Of a DNA stretch of 64,000 bases, positions 8,178 to 19,010 are shown piece after piece. The notes beneath the pieces were generated by a model. It did not search any database, was not told where the DNA came from, and was given only the letters and a program-made list of their open reading frames with translations. Numbering within the stretch: position 1 is the stretch's first letter; each line of letters opens with the position of its first letter. The translations under genes were made by a program, and so were the position numbers. Source of the stretch: Bradyrhizobium sp. SK17 (GTDB lineage: Bacteria; Pseudomonadota; Alphaproteobacteria; Rhizobiales; Xanthobacteraceae); the NCBI RefSeq assembly GCF_002831585.1, contig NZ_CP025113.1, positions 6,587,001 to 6,651,000 on the forward strand, written 5' to 3'.

Positions 8178-11100
8178 TCACGCCGCGATCTCCCCCCTCG
8201 CCGCCACGCTCTCGAACCGAGGCGTGGCCGCGGCGCGATGATCGCGGGCGATCAGGATGTAGAAGGTCGGCAGCACGAACAGCGTGAACAGCGTGCCGAT
8301 CAGCATCCCCATCACCACGACGATGCCGATCGCGAACCGGCTCGCCGCTCCGGCACCGTCGGCATAAAGCAGCGGCGCCAGGCCCGCGACCATCGCCGCG
8401 GTCGTCATCAGCACCGGCCGCATGCGCACCGCGGCGGCCTTCTGGATCGCGGCGACCCGGTCAAGCCCTTCATGGTGCTGGATCTCGTTGGCGAAGCTCA
8501 CCATCAGGATGCCGTGCTTGGAGATCAGCCCGATCAGCGTGACCAGCCCGATCTGGGTGTAGATGTTCAGCGTGGTGAAGCCGAAATACAGCGGCAGCAG
8601 CGCGCCGCACACCGCGAGCGGCACCGTCACCATGATGACCAGCGGGTCGCGGAAACTCTCGAACTGCGCCGCCAGCACCAGGAAGATCACGATCAGCGCC
8701 ATGCCGAAGGTGACGATCAGACGGTTGCCTTCCTGGACATATTGCCGGCTGTCCGACAGCCAGTCGACCGTCATCCCCGGCGACAGTTTTTGCGCCTGCA
8801 TGAAGGACACCGCCTGCCCCATGGTCACGCCGGGCTTGAGCACCGCCGAGATCGTCGCCGCATTCATCTGATTGAACTGCGGCAGCCGGTTCGGCTCCGG
8901 CTTGACGTTGACCTTGATCACCGTCGACAGCGGGAACATCTGGCCCGAACTGGAACGCACGTTGAAATTGCCAAGGCTCTCCGGCGTGACGCGATCGGCC
9001 TGGCGGACCTGCGGGATCACCTCATAGGAGCGCTCGAAGAAATTGAAGCGGTTGACATAGTTCTCACCGACCAGCACCGCGAGCGTATCGGCGATGGTCT
9101 GCATGCTGACGCCGGCCTCGGCCGCCTTGGCGTGATCGATCGTGATCCGCGCAGTCGGGCTGTCGAAGGCGAGATCGCTGTCGACGAAGACGAACAGCCC
9201 GCTCTTCCAGGCCGCGCCCTTCAGCGTCTCGACCTCCTGATAGATGCTGGCGAAATCGCCGGCCGAACGCACCACCATCTGGAACGGCAGGCCGCCGGTC
9301 GCCGCCGGCAACGCGGCCGGCTGGAACGGCGTCACGCTGGCGCCGAGCACACCGTAGGACATGCCGTAGAGCTGGTTCTGGATGTCGTTGGCGGAACGCT
9401 TGCGCTTGTCCCAGTCGGTCAGGTTGATGCCGCCGAAGGCCCGGTTCTGTCCGTCATTGCCGTTGAGCACCCAGCTCGACTGGTACTCCGGAAACGAGCG
9501 GTACATCTGCTCGATCTGGTCGGTGTAGCGCGTCGTGTAATCGACGCTGGCATATTGCGGCGCCCTGAGTACGGTGAACACGTAGCCCTGGTCTTCCGGC
9601 GGCGCGAGCTCGCGCTGGCTGCCAAGGAACAGCACCACGATCGCGGCCAGCACGCTGACGGCAACCACCAGCACCGCGGTACGCATCCTGAGCGTCGCTG
9701 CCAAGAGCCGGCTGTAGCCGCGCGACAGCTTCGAGAACCGGTGCTCGACGAAGCGGGCAAACCGGCCATGCGAGGTCGCCTCGCCCAACAGCTGCGAGCT
9801 CATCATCGGCGACAGGGTCAACGCGACCACGCCCGACACGATCACCGAGCCCGCCAGCGTGAAGGCGAATTCGCGGAACATGCTGCCGGTGAGGCCGCCC
9901 ATCAGACCGATCGGGGCGTAGACCGCGGCAAGCGTGATCGTCATCGCGATGACAGGGCCGATGATTTCCCGGGCACCGATCAGGGCCGCCTCGGCCGGCT
10001 TCAGCCCCTCCTCGATGTGCCTATGGATGTTCTCCACCACCACGATGGCGTCGTCGACGACCAGCCCGATCGCCAGCACCATCGCGAGCAGGGTCAGCAA
10101 ATTGATCGAGAAGCCGAGCGCCAGCATCATCGCGGCGGTGCCGACCAGCGACAGCGGCACCGTGACAACGGGGATCAGCACCGAACGGAACGATCCGAGG
10201 AACAGCAGGATCACCACCACGACGATCACGATCGCCTCGACCAGTGCGTGCTGGACCTCCGAGATCGAGGCCTTGACGAAGTGAACGATGTTGAAGACGT
10301 CCCTGACTTGCAGGCCGGGCGGTGCCGCCCGGTTGAGATCCTCGATCACCTTGTTGGTGGCCGCGACGATCTCCAGCGGATTGCCGTCGGGGGTCGGCTG
10401 CACGCCGATGAATACGGTCGGCGTGCCATTGTCGCGCGCATTGGCATCGTAATTCTCGCCGCCGATTTCCAGCGTGGCGACGTCGCCGAGCCGCACCAGG
10501 CCGCCGCTCCCGGCCCCGGTCTTGATCACCATGTTGCGGAAATCGTCGAGATTCCTGAGGTCGGTCCGCGCAGTGATGTTGGTGACGGTGATCTCACCGC
10601 GCAGCCGGCCCGGCGCCGCCTGCACGTTGTTGGAACGCAACGCGGCCGCGATATCGCCCGCGGTCAACCCGCGCGCCGCGAGCTTGAACGGATCGATCCA
10701 GACCCGCATCGCCAGTGCCGCGCCGCCCAGCGTGTCGGCCGAGGCGACGCCGGGCACCGAGGTCAGCAGCGGCTGGGCGACGCGGGTGGCGAAGTCGGTG
10801 ATCTCGGCAGGGCTCAGCGTCGCGCTGGTGAAGGCGATGTACTGCACCGCCGATGCACCGTCGGTGATCTTGGTGATCACGGGATCGAACACGCCCGCCG
10901 GCATCCGGTATTTGACCTGCTGCACCTTGGCCAGCACCTCGGTCATGGCGCGGTCGGCATTGGCGTTGAGCACCAGCTTGGCCTTGATCTGGCTGGTGCC
11001 GAGCGTCGAGTTCGACGTCATGTATTCGATGCCGTTGGCGGTCGCGATCGATTGCGCAATCACCGAGGTGACGAAGCCCTGCATGACGTCCTGGGTCGCG

Positions 11101-11258
11101 CCGGGAAACGACACGTCGACCTGGATGGTGGCGCTTTCCATGCTGGGATATTGCCGGACCGGCAGCGAGACCATCGCGGCGGTGCCGATCAGCAGGATCA
11201 GCAGGCTGACGACCGTCGCCAGGATCGGCCGGCGGATGAAGATGTCGGTGAAATGCAT
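8178..11258 (-). CDS. RND efflux pump, inner-membrane permease (HAE1 family)
   Basis: 1026 residues, standard for AcrB/MexB-type permeases. The N-terminus FTDIFIRRPILATVVSLLIL and the repeated pattern of one span, a large periplasmic loop and six spans are both present. The proton-relay DD pair appears in IGLVVDDAIVVVENIHRH. The protein drives proton-coupled export of toxic organic molecules across both membranes with the adaptor encoded immediately upstream (31 nt gap). No outer-membrane channel gene is present, so a TolC-like protein from elsewhere must serve. The operon promoter carries a SoxR operator, pointing to redox-cycling compounds as inducers and perhaps substrates. Confidence 0.93.
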   Translation of the reverse strand: MHFTDIFIRRPILATVVSLLILLIGTAAMVSLPVRQYPSMESATIQVDVSFPGATQDVMQGFVTSVIAQSIATANGIEYMTSNSTLGTSQIKAKLVLNANADRAMTEVLAKVQQVKYRMPAGVFDPVITKITDGASAVQYIAFTSATLSPAEITDFATRVAQPLLTSVPGVASADTLGGAALAMRVWIDPFKLAARGLTAGDIAAALRSNNVQAAPGRLRGEITVTNITARTDLRNLDDFRNMVIKTGAGSGGLVRLGDVATLEIGGENYDANARDNGTPTVFIGVQPTPDGNPLEIVAATNKVIEDLNRAAPPGLQVRDVFNIVHFVKASISEVQHALVEAIVIVVVVILLFLGSFRSVLIPVVTVPLSLVGTAAMMLALGFSINLLTLLAMVLAIGLVVDDAIVVVENIHRHIEEGLKPAEAALIGAREIIGPVIAMTITLAAVYAPIGLMGGLTGSMFREFAFTLAGSVIVSGVVALTLSPMMSSQLLGEATSHGRFARFVEHRFSKLSRGYSRLLAATLRMRTAVLVVAVSVLAAIVVLFLGSQRELAPPEDQGYVFTVLRAPQYASVDYTTRYTDQIEQMYRSFPEYQSSWVLNGNDGQNRAFGGINLTDWDKRKRSANDIQNQLYGMSYGVLGASVTPFQPAALPAATGGLPFQMVVRSAGDFASIYQEVETLKGAAWKSGLFVFVDSDLAFDSPTARITIDHAKAAEAGVSMQTIADTLAVLVGENYVNRFNFFERSYEVIPQVRQADRVTPESLGNFNVRSSSGQMFPLSTVIKVNVKPEPNRLPQFNQMNAATISAVLKPGVTMGQAVSFMQAQKLSPGMTVDWLSDSRQYVQEGNRLIVTFGMALIVIFLVLAAQFESFRDPLVIMVTVPLAVCGALLPLYFGFTTLNIYTQIGLVTLIGLISKHGILMVSFANEIQHHEGLDRVAAIQKAAAVRMRPVLMTTAAMVAGLAPLLYADGAGAASRFAIGIVVVMGMLIGTLFTLFVLPTFYILIARDHRAAATPRFESVAARGEIAA

Positions 11259-11289
11259 GATGCTTGCCTTTGGCCGCTTGCCGCGCGGG

Positions 11290-12399
11290 TTAGCGGCCCT
11301 TCTCCGGCGTCTCCGCCATCGTCATCTGGACGGCCGCGCCGGGCATGACGCGAAGCTGGCCCGAGGTCACGATATGATCGCCCGGTGACAGCCCCTGCTC
11401 GACCACCACGCGCTCGCCGATGCGCTGCCCGGTCTTGACCGCGACGCCGATCGCCTTGTTGTCGCGCACCACCAGGACGCTCTCGCCCGACGCGCTGGTC
11501 TGGATCGCGGTCGCAGGCACCACGATGGCGTCGGGCTGCGGTGGCAGCACGACGTTGACCATCACGAACAGGCCCGGCCGCAGCAGCCGGTCGGGATTGT
11601 CGAACAGGGCTTGCACGAGGACATTGCGGGTGTCCTCGGCGACCTGCGGTTCGATGGCGTTGATCTTGGCCTCGAACACCCGATCGGGGAAAGCGTCGGT
11701 ACGGACTGTCACCGCGCCTCCCACCTTCAGATTTGACAGGCGCTGCTGCGGAACGGTGAAATTGGCATAGAGTTGGTCGAGCGCGGTCAGCGTGGCGAGC
11801 GCATCGCCGGCGTTGACGTATTGGCCGAGGTTGACCTTGCGCAGGCCGATCTGGCCCGCGAACGGCGCTCGGATCGTCATCTGCGCGATCTGCGCATCGA
11901 GCTGCTCGACCGAGGCGTCGGCCTGCTTCAGGTCCTCCTGCCGCTGTTGCAGGGTCTCCTGGGTCACGAAGCCGGACGGCGCAAGCCCCTGCGAACGCTT
12001 CTCCTGCAATTGCGCGAAACGCCCCTTGGAGACCGCGACCGCGCGCGAGGCGCGCAGCGGCGCGTCATAGAGTTGCACCAGCGGTGCACCCGCGGTGACG
12101 TCGGTGCCGGCATCGAAATTGATCGCGGTGACGCGACCGGCAACCTCGGGCGCCAGAATCACCTGCCGCACCGCCTGCAACGAGCCGATCGCCTCGATCG
12201 ACCGCGGCAAGGTCTCGGTCCGCACCACCATCGCGGCCACCGGCGTCGGCGGCGATTCAGCGGTCGGTTTCGCGACGGCCCCGCCACCACGCCAGACGGC
12301 CAGCGCACCGGCAGCACAAGCCAACAACAGGATGGTGATGCCGAACGGCTTGGCACGAAGCCCCAGCCAACGGCGCGACGAGAGTGATGCGGACGGCAT
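11290..12399 (-). CDS. RND efflux periplasmic adaptor (membrane fusion protein)
   Basis: 369 residues from the ATG at 12399, chosen because it gives a short charged N-terminus before the single membrane anchor (residues about 18-38); a longer start at 12459 would overlap the SoxR-controlled promoter. The order is a beta-barrel/lipoyl half (AVRQVILAPEVAGRVTAINF, GTDVTAGAPLVQLYD), a coiled-coil hairpin rich in Gln/Glu, a second lipoyl half (MTIRAPFAGQIGLRKVNLGQ) and a C-terminal barrel. It links the permease to an outer-membrane channel. It is the first gene of the two-gene pump operon and the direct target of the SoxR promoter. Confidence 0.93.
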   Translation of the reverse strand: MPSASLSSRRWLGLRAKPFGITILLLACAAGALAVWRGGGAVAKPTAESPPTPVAAMVVRTETLPRSIEAIGSLQAVRQVILAPEVAGRVTAINFDAGTDVTAGAPLVQLYDAPLRASRAVAVSKGRFAQLQEKRSQGLAPSGFVTQETLQQRQEDLKQADASVEQLDAQIAQMTIRAPFAGQIGLRKVNLGQYVNAGDALATLTALDQLYANFTVPQQRLSNLKVGGAVTVRTDAFPDRVFEAKINAIEPQVAEDTRNVLVQALFDNPDRLLRPGLFVMVNVVLPPQPDAIVVPATAIQTSASGESVLVVRDNKAIGVAVKTGQRIGERVVVEQGLSPGDHIVTSGQLRVMPGAAVQMTMAETPEKGR

Positions 12400-12461
12400 A
12401 TCGCTTCCAAGAACGAACCCCGGCGGCACGGCCGGAAGCTTGCCCCTGCAAGCCCGCACCT

Positions 12462-12492
12462 GTTATAGAACCTCAAGTATGGTTGAGGTCAA
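12462..12492 (-). promoter_or_regulatory. SoxR-activated promoter of the RND operon
   Basis: CCTCAAGTATGGTTGAGG at 12471-12488 is an 18-bp inverted repeat nearly identical in its arms to the classic SoxR site of the E. coli soxS promoter. Read on the minus strand it lies between TTGACC (12487-12492) and TATAAC (12462-12467) with a 19-bp spacer. That over-long spacer is the hallmark of promoters activated by MerR-family DNA distortion. It points at the adaptor gene 62 nt downstream and also sits about 46 nt upstream of soxR, so autoregulation is possible. Confidence 0.9.
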
Positions 12493-12534
12493 GGCTGGCG
12501 GCCTGCAAGACTTCTAATCCAGGACTTCAGAAAA

Positions 12535-13002
12535 ATGACGATGGCGCAGGAGCTTTCGGTCGGCGAAGTGGCGCGACGCAGCGGCCTTGCCGTCTCCACC
12601 CTTCACTTCTACGAGAGCAAAGGGCTGATCGCGAGCCGGCGGACCGGCGGCAATCAGCGGCGCTACATGCGCGGCGTGCTGCGGCGCATCGCGGTGATCC
12701 GGATCGCGCAACGCGCCGGGATCCCGCTCGAGGAGATCAAGCAGACCTTCGCCGCGATCCCGCTCGATCGCGCCCCGACGATGCGTGAATGGGAGCGCGC
12801 GATGCGCGCCTGGACCGAGGCGCTGCAACAACGCATCAGTGATCTCACCGACCTCCGTGACAAGCTGTTCAGCTGCATCGGCTGCGGCTGCCTGTCGCTG
12901 ACTGATTGCCCGCTACGCAATGGCGAGGACAAGCTCGGCACCCAGGGTCCAGGTCCGCGCGTCCTGATCACGGCCGCCGAACGGCGCAAGCGGCAGGGCT
13001 GA
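12535..13002 (+). CDS. soxR: Redox-sensitive transcriptional activator SoxR
   Basis: 155 residues. An N-terminal MerR helix-turn-helix (LSVGEVARRSGLAVSTLHFY, then GLI..RRTGGNQRRY) is followed by the dimerisation helix and the [2Fe-2S] cluster motif with Cys114, Cys117, Cys119 and Cys125 (CIGCGCLSLTDC). Oxidation of this cluster by superoxide or redox-cycling drugs turns SoxR into an activator. The gene diverges from the RND pump operon, whose promoter carries a SoxR box. That agrees with the known non-enteric arrangement in which SoxR controls efflux and detoxification genes directly, without SoxS. Confidence 0.96.
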   Translation: MTMAQELSVGEVARRSGLAVSTLHFYESKGLIASRRTGGNQRRYMRGVLRRIAVIRIAQRAGIPLEEIKQTFAAIPLDRAPTMREWERAMRAWTEALQQRISDLTDLRDKLFSCIGCGCLSLTDCPLRNGEDKLGTQGPGPRVLITAAERRKRQG

Positions 13003-13111
13003 GACCGGACGATATCACCGACAAGTTGCGCACACCCTGCCATTGGTCACATCCCGCCGGGTGATTCTGGGTTATGCTGGCCGGACTGCTTGACCCCTAG
13101 GGAGTCCCGAG

Positions 13112-13372
13112 ATGAACGACCCTCAAGTTGGATGGATCGCCGCTATCATCGTCGGCGGATTGGCCGGCTGGCTCGCCGAGATGATCATGAAGTCCGGTAC
13201 CGGTATCCTCATGAACATTATCCTCGGCATCGTCGGCGCCGCGCTGGCGAACTGGCTGCTGGGTCTGCTCGGCGTATCGCTCGGTGGTGGATGGCTCAGC
13301 TATCTGATCGCGGGCTTCATCGGCGCCTGCATCATCATCTTCGCGTGGCGCGCGATCCGCGGCGCGACCTAG
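13112..13372 (+). CDS. GlsB/YeaQ/YmgE family stress-response membrane protein
   Basis: 86 residues with three hydrophobic segments and Gly-rich turns. The GWIAAIIVGGLAGWLAEMIM start, the GILMNIILGIVGAALANWLL middle and the final YLIAGFIGACIIIFAWRAI match the transglycosylase-associated/GlsB family of small inner-membrane proteins. The family is widely stress-induced but without a defined biochemical function. A likely ribosome site (GGGAG) lies 5' of the ATG. The gene is followed by a strong hairpin shared with convergent purL. Confidence 0.88.
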   Translation: MNDPQVGWIAAIIVGGLAGWLAEMIMKSGTGILMNIILGIVGAALANWLLGLLGVSLGGGWLSYLIAGFIGACIIIFAWRAIRGAT

Positions 13373-13408
13373 CGTCCGGTCGGAAGCGATCAGGCTCGCA
13401 CACAACGA

Positions 13409-13439
13409 AATAGCGCGATGAAGGATTCATCGCGCTATT
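13409..13439. terminator. Perfect 14-bp hairpin between glsB-like gene and purL
   Basis: Arms AATAGCGCGATGAA and TTCATCGCGCTATT pair without mismatch around a GGA triloop. The hairpin lies between two convergent stop codons. On the minus strand it is followed by TTTCGTTGT, a weak U-tract; the plus strand has none. Probably a bidirectional terminator. Confidence 0.75.
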
Positions 13440-13485
13440 GAGATCGTTGCTTTGCGCCGCAGCGCCTGACCCTGCCGGATCAGGC

Positions 13486-15717
<2,232 letters not shown>

Positions 15718-15888
15718 GGGACCCTTAATAGGTAGATCGAACGGGGGCGAAAAGGCCTTTTACGGGGCATTTCCAGCCTGTCCAGAGCTTTGCGGGGGCC
15801 GCAGCCGGCCCGGGAATTGCACTGGGATTTGCACAACGGGGATCGATCGGATTTAAGAACCCGAACCCGACAATTGAAGGCCAATCTC

Positions 15889-16380
15889 GTGAACGAGCTC
15901 GCCGACACCGCACTCAAGACCGCATTCAACCGCCGCCCCGACCTCCACGTCGAGACCGAGGGCGAATTCGCCGGCTGGCGAACCTGGACCCGGGACAATT
16001 TCGAGAGCCATACCGGCCCATTTTACCACCGGATGGACGAAAACGGCCGCATCGCCTGCGCGTTCCGGGTCGGCAAGAAGCATCTCAACGGCTCCGGCAA
16101 CGTCCATGGCGGCTGCCTCATGACCTTTGCCGATTACTGCCTGTTCGCGCTCGCCAGCCCCGTGCTCCAGGGCCCAGGTGTCACGGTCTCGTTCGGCTCG
16201 GAATTCCTCGACGCGGCCCGCGAGGGGGACCTGATCGAGTGCGCTGGCGAGGTCACCCGCGCCGGTGGATCGCTGATCTTCGTGAGGGGCATGCTGACAT
16301 CGGCGGGGCGGCCGCTGTTCGCCTTCTCCGGCACCATCAAGCGGATCAAGCGCAAGGCGCCGGCAGCGACCACGGCATAG
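15889..16380 (+). CDS. PaaI-family hotdog-fold thioesterase
   Basis: 163 residues from the GTG at 15889, which has GAAGG 8 nt upstream; the longer in-frame ATG at 15790 gives an unlikely N-terminus. The NGSGNVHGGCLMTFADYC segment is the PaaI-type hotdog motif in which the conserved Gly-Gly and an Asp position the thioester. The closing TVSFGSEFLDAAREGDLIEC block is equally typical. Such enzymes hydrolyse acyl- or aryl-CoA thioesters in the cytoplasm. It diverges from purL and no catabolic genes surround it, so the substrate is unknown. Confidence 0.82.
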   Translation: MNELADTALKTAFNRRPDLHVETEGEFAGWRTWTRDNFESHTGPFYHRMDENGRIACAFRVGKKHLNGSGNVHGGCLMTFADYCLFALASPVLQGPGVTVSFGSEFLDAAREGDLIECAGEVTRAGGSLIFVRGMLTSAGRPLFAFSGTIKRIKRKAPAATTA

Positions 16381-16704
16381 CGCGCGCAAGAGCTTCTCCC
16401 ATTCCGATTGAATCGGAGCGGAGCTCTCGATGTTGTCTTTGACGCGTGGCCTTCACGCCAACGCTTCGGTGGACGCGCGTCGTCATCCGGCCGTTACATC
16501 CGCACGGATGAATCCAAACCAGAGCGCCAGCGCGTTGTGTTCACGCGCGTTCTTGGTGTGAAGCGATATCAACCCGGTTGTGACGCAACGACGCACTGTC
16601 GTTGCCTCGTCGCGCGCACGTCACATGCACGTCAGCCAAGCCTCGGAAGATTGCTGAACGGTTTCCGTTTGTGCGCGTCCGCGCCGCGAGCTTGGGGCAT
16701 TCTC
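16381..16704. other. Intergenic region with degenerate composite repeat
   Basis: 324 nt without a credible gene. The left part (16402-16472) holds the palindrome CCGATTGAATCGG (16404-16416), then a tract with TTGACGCG and CTTCACGC in the same spacing as the repeat at 23206-23259. I read it as a decayed copy of the same dispersed element. The right part must contain the promoter of the phosphatase gene; I see no confident -35/-10. Confidence 0.5.
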
Positions 16705-18939
16705 ATGAAATTGAAGACGTTCGTTTCCGTCACGTCGGTGGCGTGGCTGATCGCATCATTGGCATGTGTTGCAACTCCTGCGCGCGCCGGCCAGGACGGC
16801 GACAATGGCGATCGCGGTCCCGGCCAGTCGCGCGATCACGATCAGGACCAGGATCAAGACCATGATGGCGATCATCATGGCCGCAAGCCGCGCGTGGTGA
16901 TGATCTCGCTCGACGGCGCCAAGCCCGATTTCATCCAGAAGTTCATCGAGGAAGGCGTGCTGCCGCGCGACGGCGGCCTCGCCCGACTCAGCCGCCGCGG
17001 CGCCGTGGCATTGCAGAACGTGACGGCATCGCCGTCGCTCACCGCGGTGTCACACATCGCGATCGCGACCGGCTCGACGGCGGTCCACAACGACATCCCC
17101 TCCAACACGTTCCAGCCGATCGTCGGGCCGATCTCCAGCAGCATCAGCGGCTTTGCGGCGCCGATCGGCGGCTACAGCGAGAGCCCGCTCGGGCCGTCGG
17201 CGCACCCGACGGCGCAACCCCTGTGGGTGCAACTCCGCCAGCAGGGCAAGAAGGTGATCACCGCGACCTGGCCCGGCGGCGACGGCGCCGACATCTCTAT
17301 CAACAAGACCGTGGTGCAGCCGGCCCAGCCGACCCGCGTCACCGACTTCACGGTACCGTTCGGCGCGTTCGGCGGCATCGGCGCTCAGGGCTTCACGCTG
17401 TCGCGCAGCGACTTCGCGGCCGATCCGGGCATCGTCGCGGCGTTGCAGGCCGCGGGGCACTTCTCGTTCAGCCCGGTTCTGGTGACCTCGGCGCCGATCG
17501 AGACGTTCTCGTGCTCGACATCGGCGACAGCGACCTGCACCAACGCCGCGACGCTCGACGTCAAATATTCGATCCGCGTCGCCGCGATCGACACCACCAA
17601 CGACCGCAAGGTGAACTACGACACGCTGGTTTTCTTCGACGCCAACCGCGGCATCACCGCGGGACCGTTCCACGCACCGTCGACCGGTCCGGCCTACGTC
17701 AAGTTCGGCGGCGAGAACGCGCCGTTCTTCTTCGAGGGCAGCGGCGCGAAGGTGGGTGCCGCCTACTTCGTCTCGGCGCTGTCACCCGATCTCTCGGTGG
17801 TGCGCTTCGCCCGCTACGGCGCCAACTACATTCCGCGCAACACGCCGGTTCTCGCCGATGTCGACGACATCAACAACAATATCGGTTTCTGGCGCCCGCA
17901 GGCCGATTTCCGCATTCCTGAGCGCTTGAGCCCCGGCTTCACCGGCTTCCCCGACGTCGAGATCGAGACGATGTTCGAGGACATGGTGAAAACCTTCGTG
18001 CGCTACCAGGCAAATATCGGCGAGCGCGCGATCAAGACCCATCCCGACGCCGACCTCGTGATGGTCTATATCGAGCAGCCCGATGGCTCCGAGCACCAGT
18101 TCCTGCTCACTGATCCGCGCCAGGGCACCAACCCCACTGACCCGAATTCGATCGGTTCCAACCAGGATCCCGCCAAGGTCAAGCGTTACGCCTCCTACAT
18201 CCGTTTCGCCTATCAGACTGCCGACAAGGCCGTGAAGCAGATCGCCGATGCGGCGGGCCGCGACAGCAACGTCATCGTGGTGTCGGATCACGGCTTCGCG
18301 CCGTTCCACACTTCGGTCAATCTCACCAACATCCTGCGCAATGCGGGCATCGACACCAGCAAGATCGGGATCCGCACCTCGGGCCCGGCCGCCGACATCT
18401 ACGTCAATTTGCAGAACCGCGAGCTCGGTGGCACCGTCGATCTGGCGACCTATCGCGCGCTGGTGGCGCAGATCACTGACGCCGTGAAGAACGCGGTCGA
18501 CCCCAACGCGCGCTTCAACTACTCGCTCCGGGATCAGCGCATCTTCACCGTCGTCGAGACCCGGCCGCTGCAATGCGACGCCGGCACCGGACAGTGCATC
18601 AGCAAGACGGTCGGCCAGGACTATGGCGACGTGTTCGCGCTGATGGCGCCCGGCTACAATTTCGACGGCGTGCAGAATCCCGGCGTCGCGCGCCAGGGCG
18701 ATGCGCCGTTCAATGCGGCGACCACCGCGCTGTCGATGCCGAACTTCTACGGTGCCCACGGTCACGACCCCGAGCTTCCGGTGATGAGCGCGACATTCAT
18801 CGCCGCGGGACCACAGATCCGCCGGGACACGGTGGTGCGCCACATGCGCAACATCGACGTCGCGCCGACCATCATGCGGATGCTGGGCACGACGCCGCAT
18901 CAGGTCGATGGCGAGGTGCTGAAGGAGATCCTTCGCTAG
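16705..18939 (+). CDS. Secreted alkaline-phosphatase-superfamily phosphodiesterase/pyrophosphatase
   Basis: 744 residues from the ATG at 16705, which starts a clean signal peptide (residues 1-28, ending ARA). The mature N-terminus is a D/H/Q-rich stretch (about 31-59) with repeated DHDQDQ-like units. The catalytic domain follows with VMISLDGAKPDF (first metal Asp), ASPSLTAVSHIAIATGS (nucleophilic Thr region), DGSEHQF and VVSDHGFAPFH (metal His/Asp ligands), then GAHGHDPELPVM near the end. This ordering is that of nucleotide pyrophosphatase/phosphodiesterase-like enzymes. A central insert of about 250 residues is less conserved. Substrate (nucleotide, phospholipid or other phosphodiester) is unknown; location is periplasmic or extracellular. 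Confidence 0.85.
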   Translation: MKLKTFVSVTSVAWLIASLACVATPARAGQDGDNGDRGPGQSRDHDQDQDQDHDGDHHGRKPRVVMISLDGAKPDFIQKFIEEGVLPRDGGLARLSRRGAVALQNVTASPSLTAVSHIAIATGSTAVHNDIPSNTFQPIVGPISSSISGFAAPIGGYSESPLGPSAHPTAQPLWVQLRQQGKKVITATWPGGDGADISINKTVVQPAQPTRVTDFTVPFGAFGGIGAQGFTLSRSDFAADPGIVAALQAAGHFSFSPVLVTSAPIETFSCSTSATATCTNAATLDVKYSIRVAAIDTTNDRKVNYDTLVFFDANRGITAGPFHAPSTGPAYVKFGGENAPFFFEGSGAKVGAAYFVSALSPDLSVVRFARYGANYIPRNTPVLADVDDINNNIGFWRPQADFRIPERLSPGFTGFPDVEIETMFEDMVKTFVRYQANIGERAIKTHPDADLVMVYIEQPDGSEHQFLLTDPRQGTNPTDPNSIGSNQDPAKVKRYASYIRFAYQTADKAVKQIADAAGRDSNVIVVSDHGFAPFHTSVNLTNILRNAGIDTSKIGIRTSGPAADIYVNLQNRELGGTVDLATYRALVAQITDAVKNAVDPNARFNYSLRDQRIFTVVETRPLQCDAGTGQCISKTVGQDYGDVFALMAPGYNFDGVQNPGVARQGDAPFNAATTALSMPNFYGAHGHDPELPVMSATFIAAGPQIRRDTVVRHMRNIDVAPTIMRMLGTTPHQVDGEVLKEILR

Positions 18940-18958
18940 ATCTTTCGGCAAATTCCGT

Positions 18959-18987
18959 GCGGTGGACGCCAGGCCGGCGTCCACCGC
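18959..18987. terminator. Bidirectional hairpin terminator
   Basis: Perfect 12-bp arms GCGGTGGACGCC / GGCGTCCACCGC around an AGGCC loop, 20 nt after the phosphatase stop codon and 24 nt before the stop codon of the convergent GST gene. There is no long U-tract, but the position fits a shared terminator. Confidence 0.65.
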
Positions 18988-19010
18988 CTCAAGCACAGCC
19001 CAGGAAGCCC

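Noticed and set aside
8238..11348. A 1036-codon plus-strand open frame opposite the RND permease
   Set aside because: Composition is dominated by Arg, His, Asp and Gln with no family motif, and the opposite strand is an unmistakable RND pump. High-GC codon bias creates such antisense frames.
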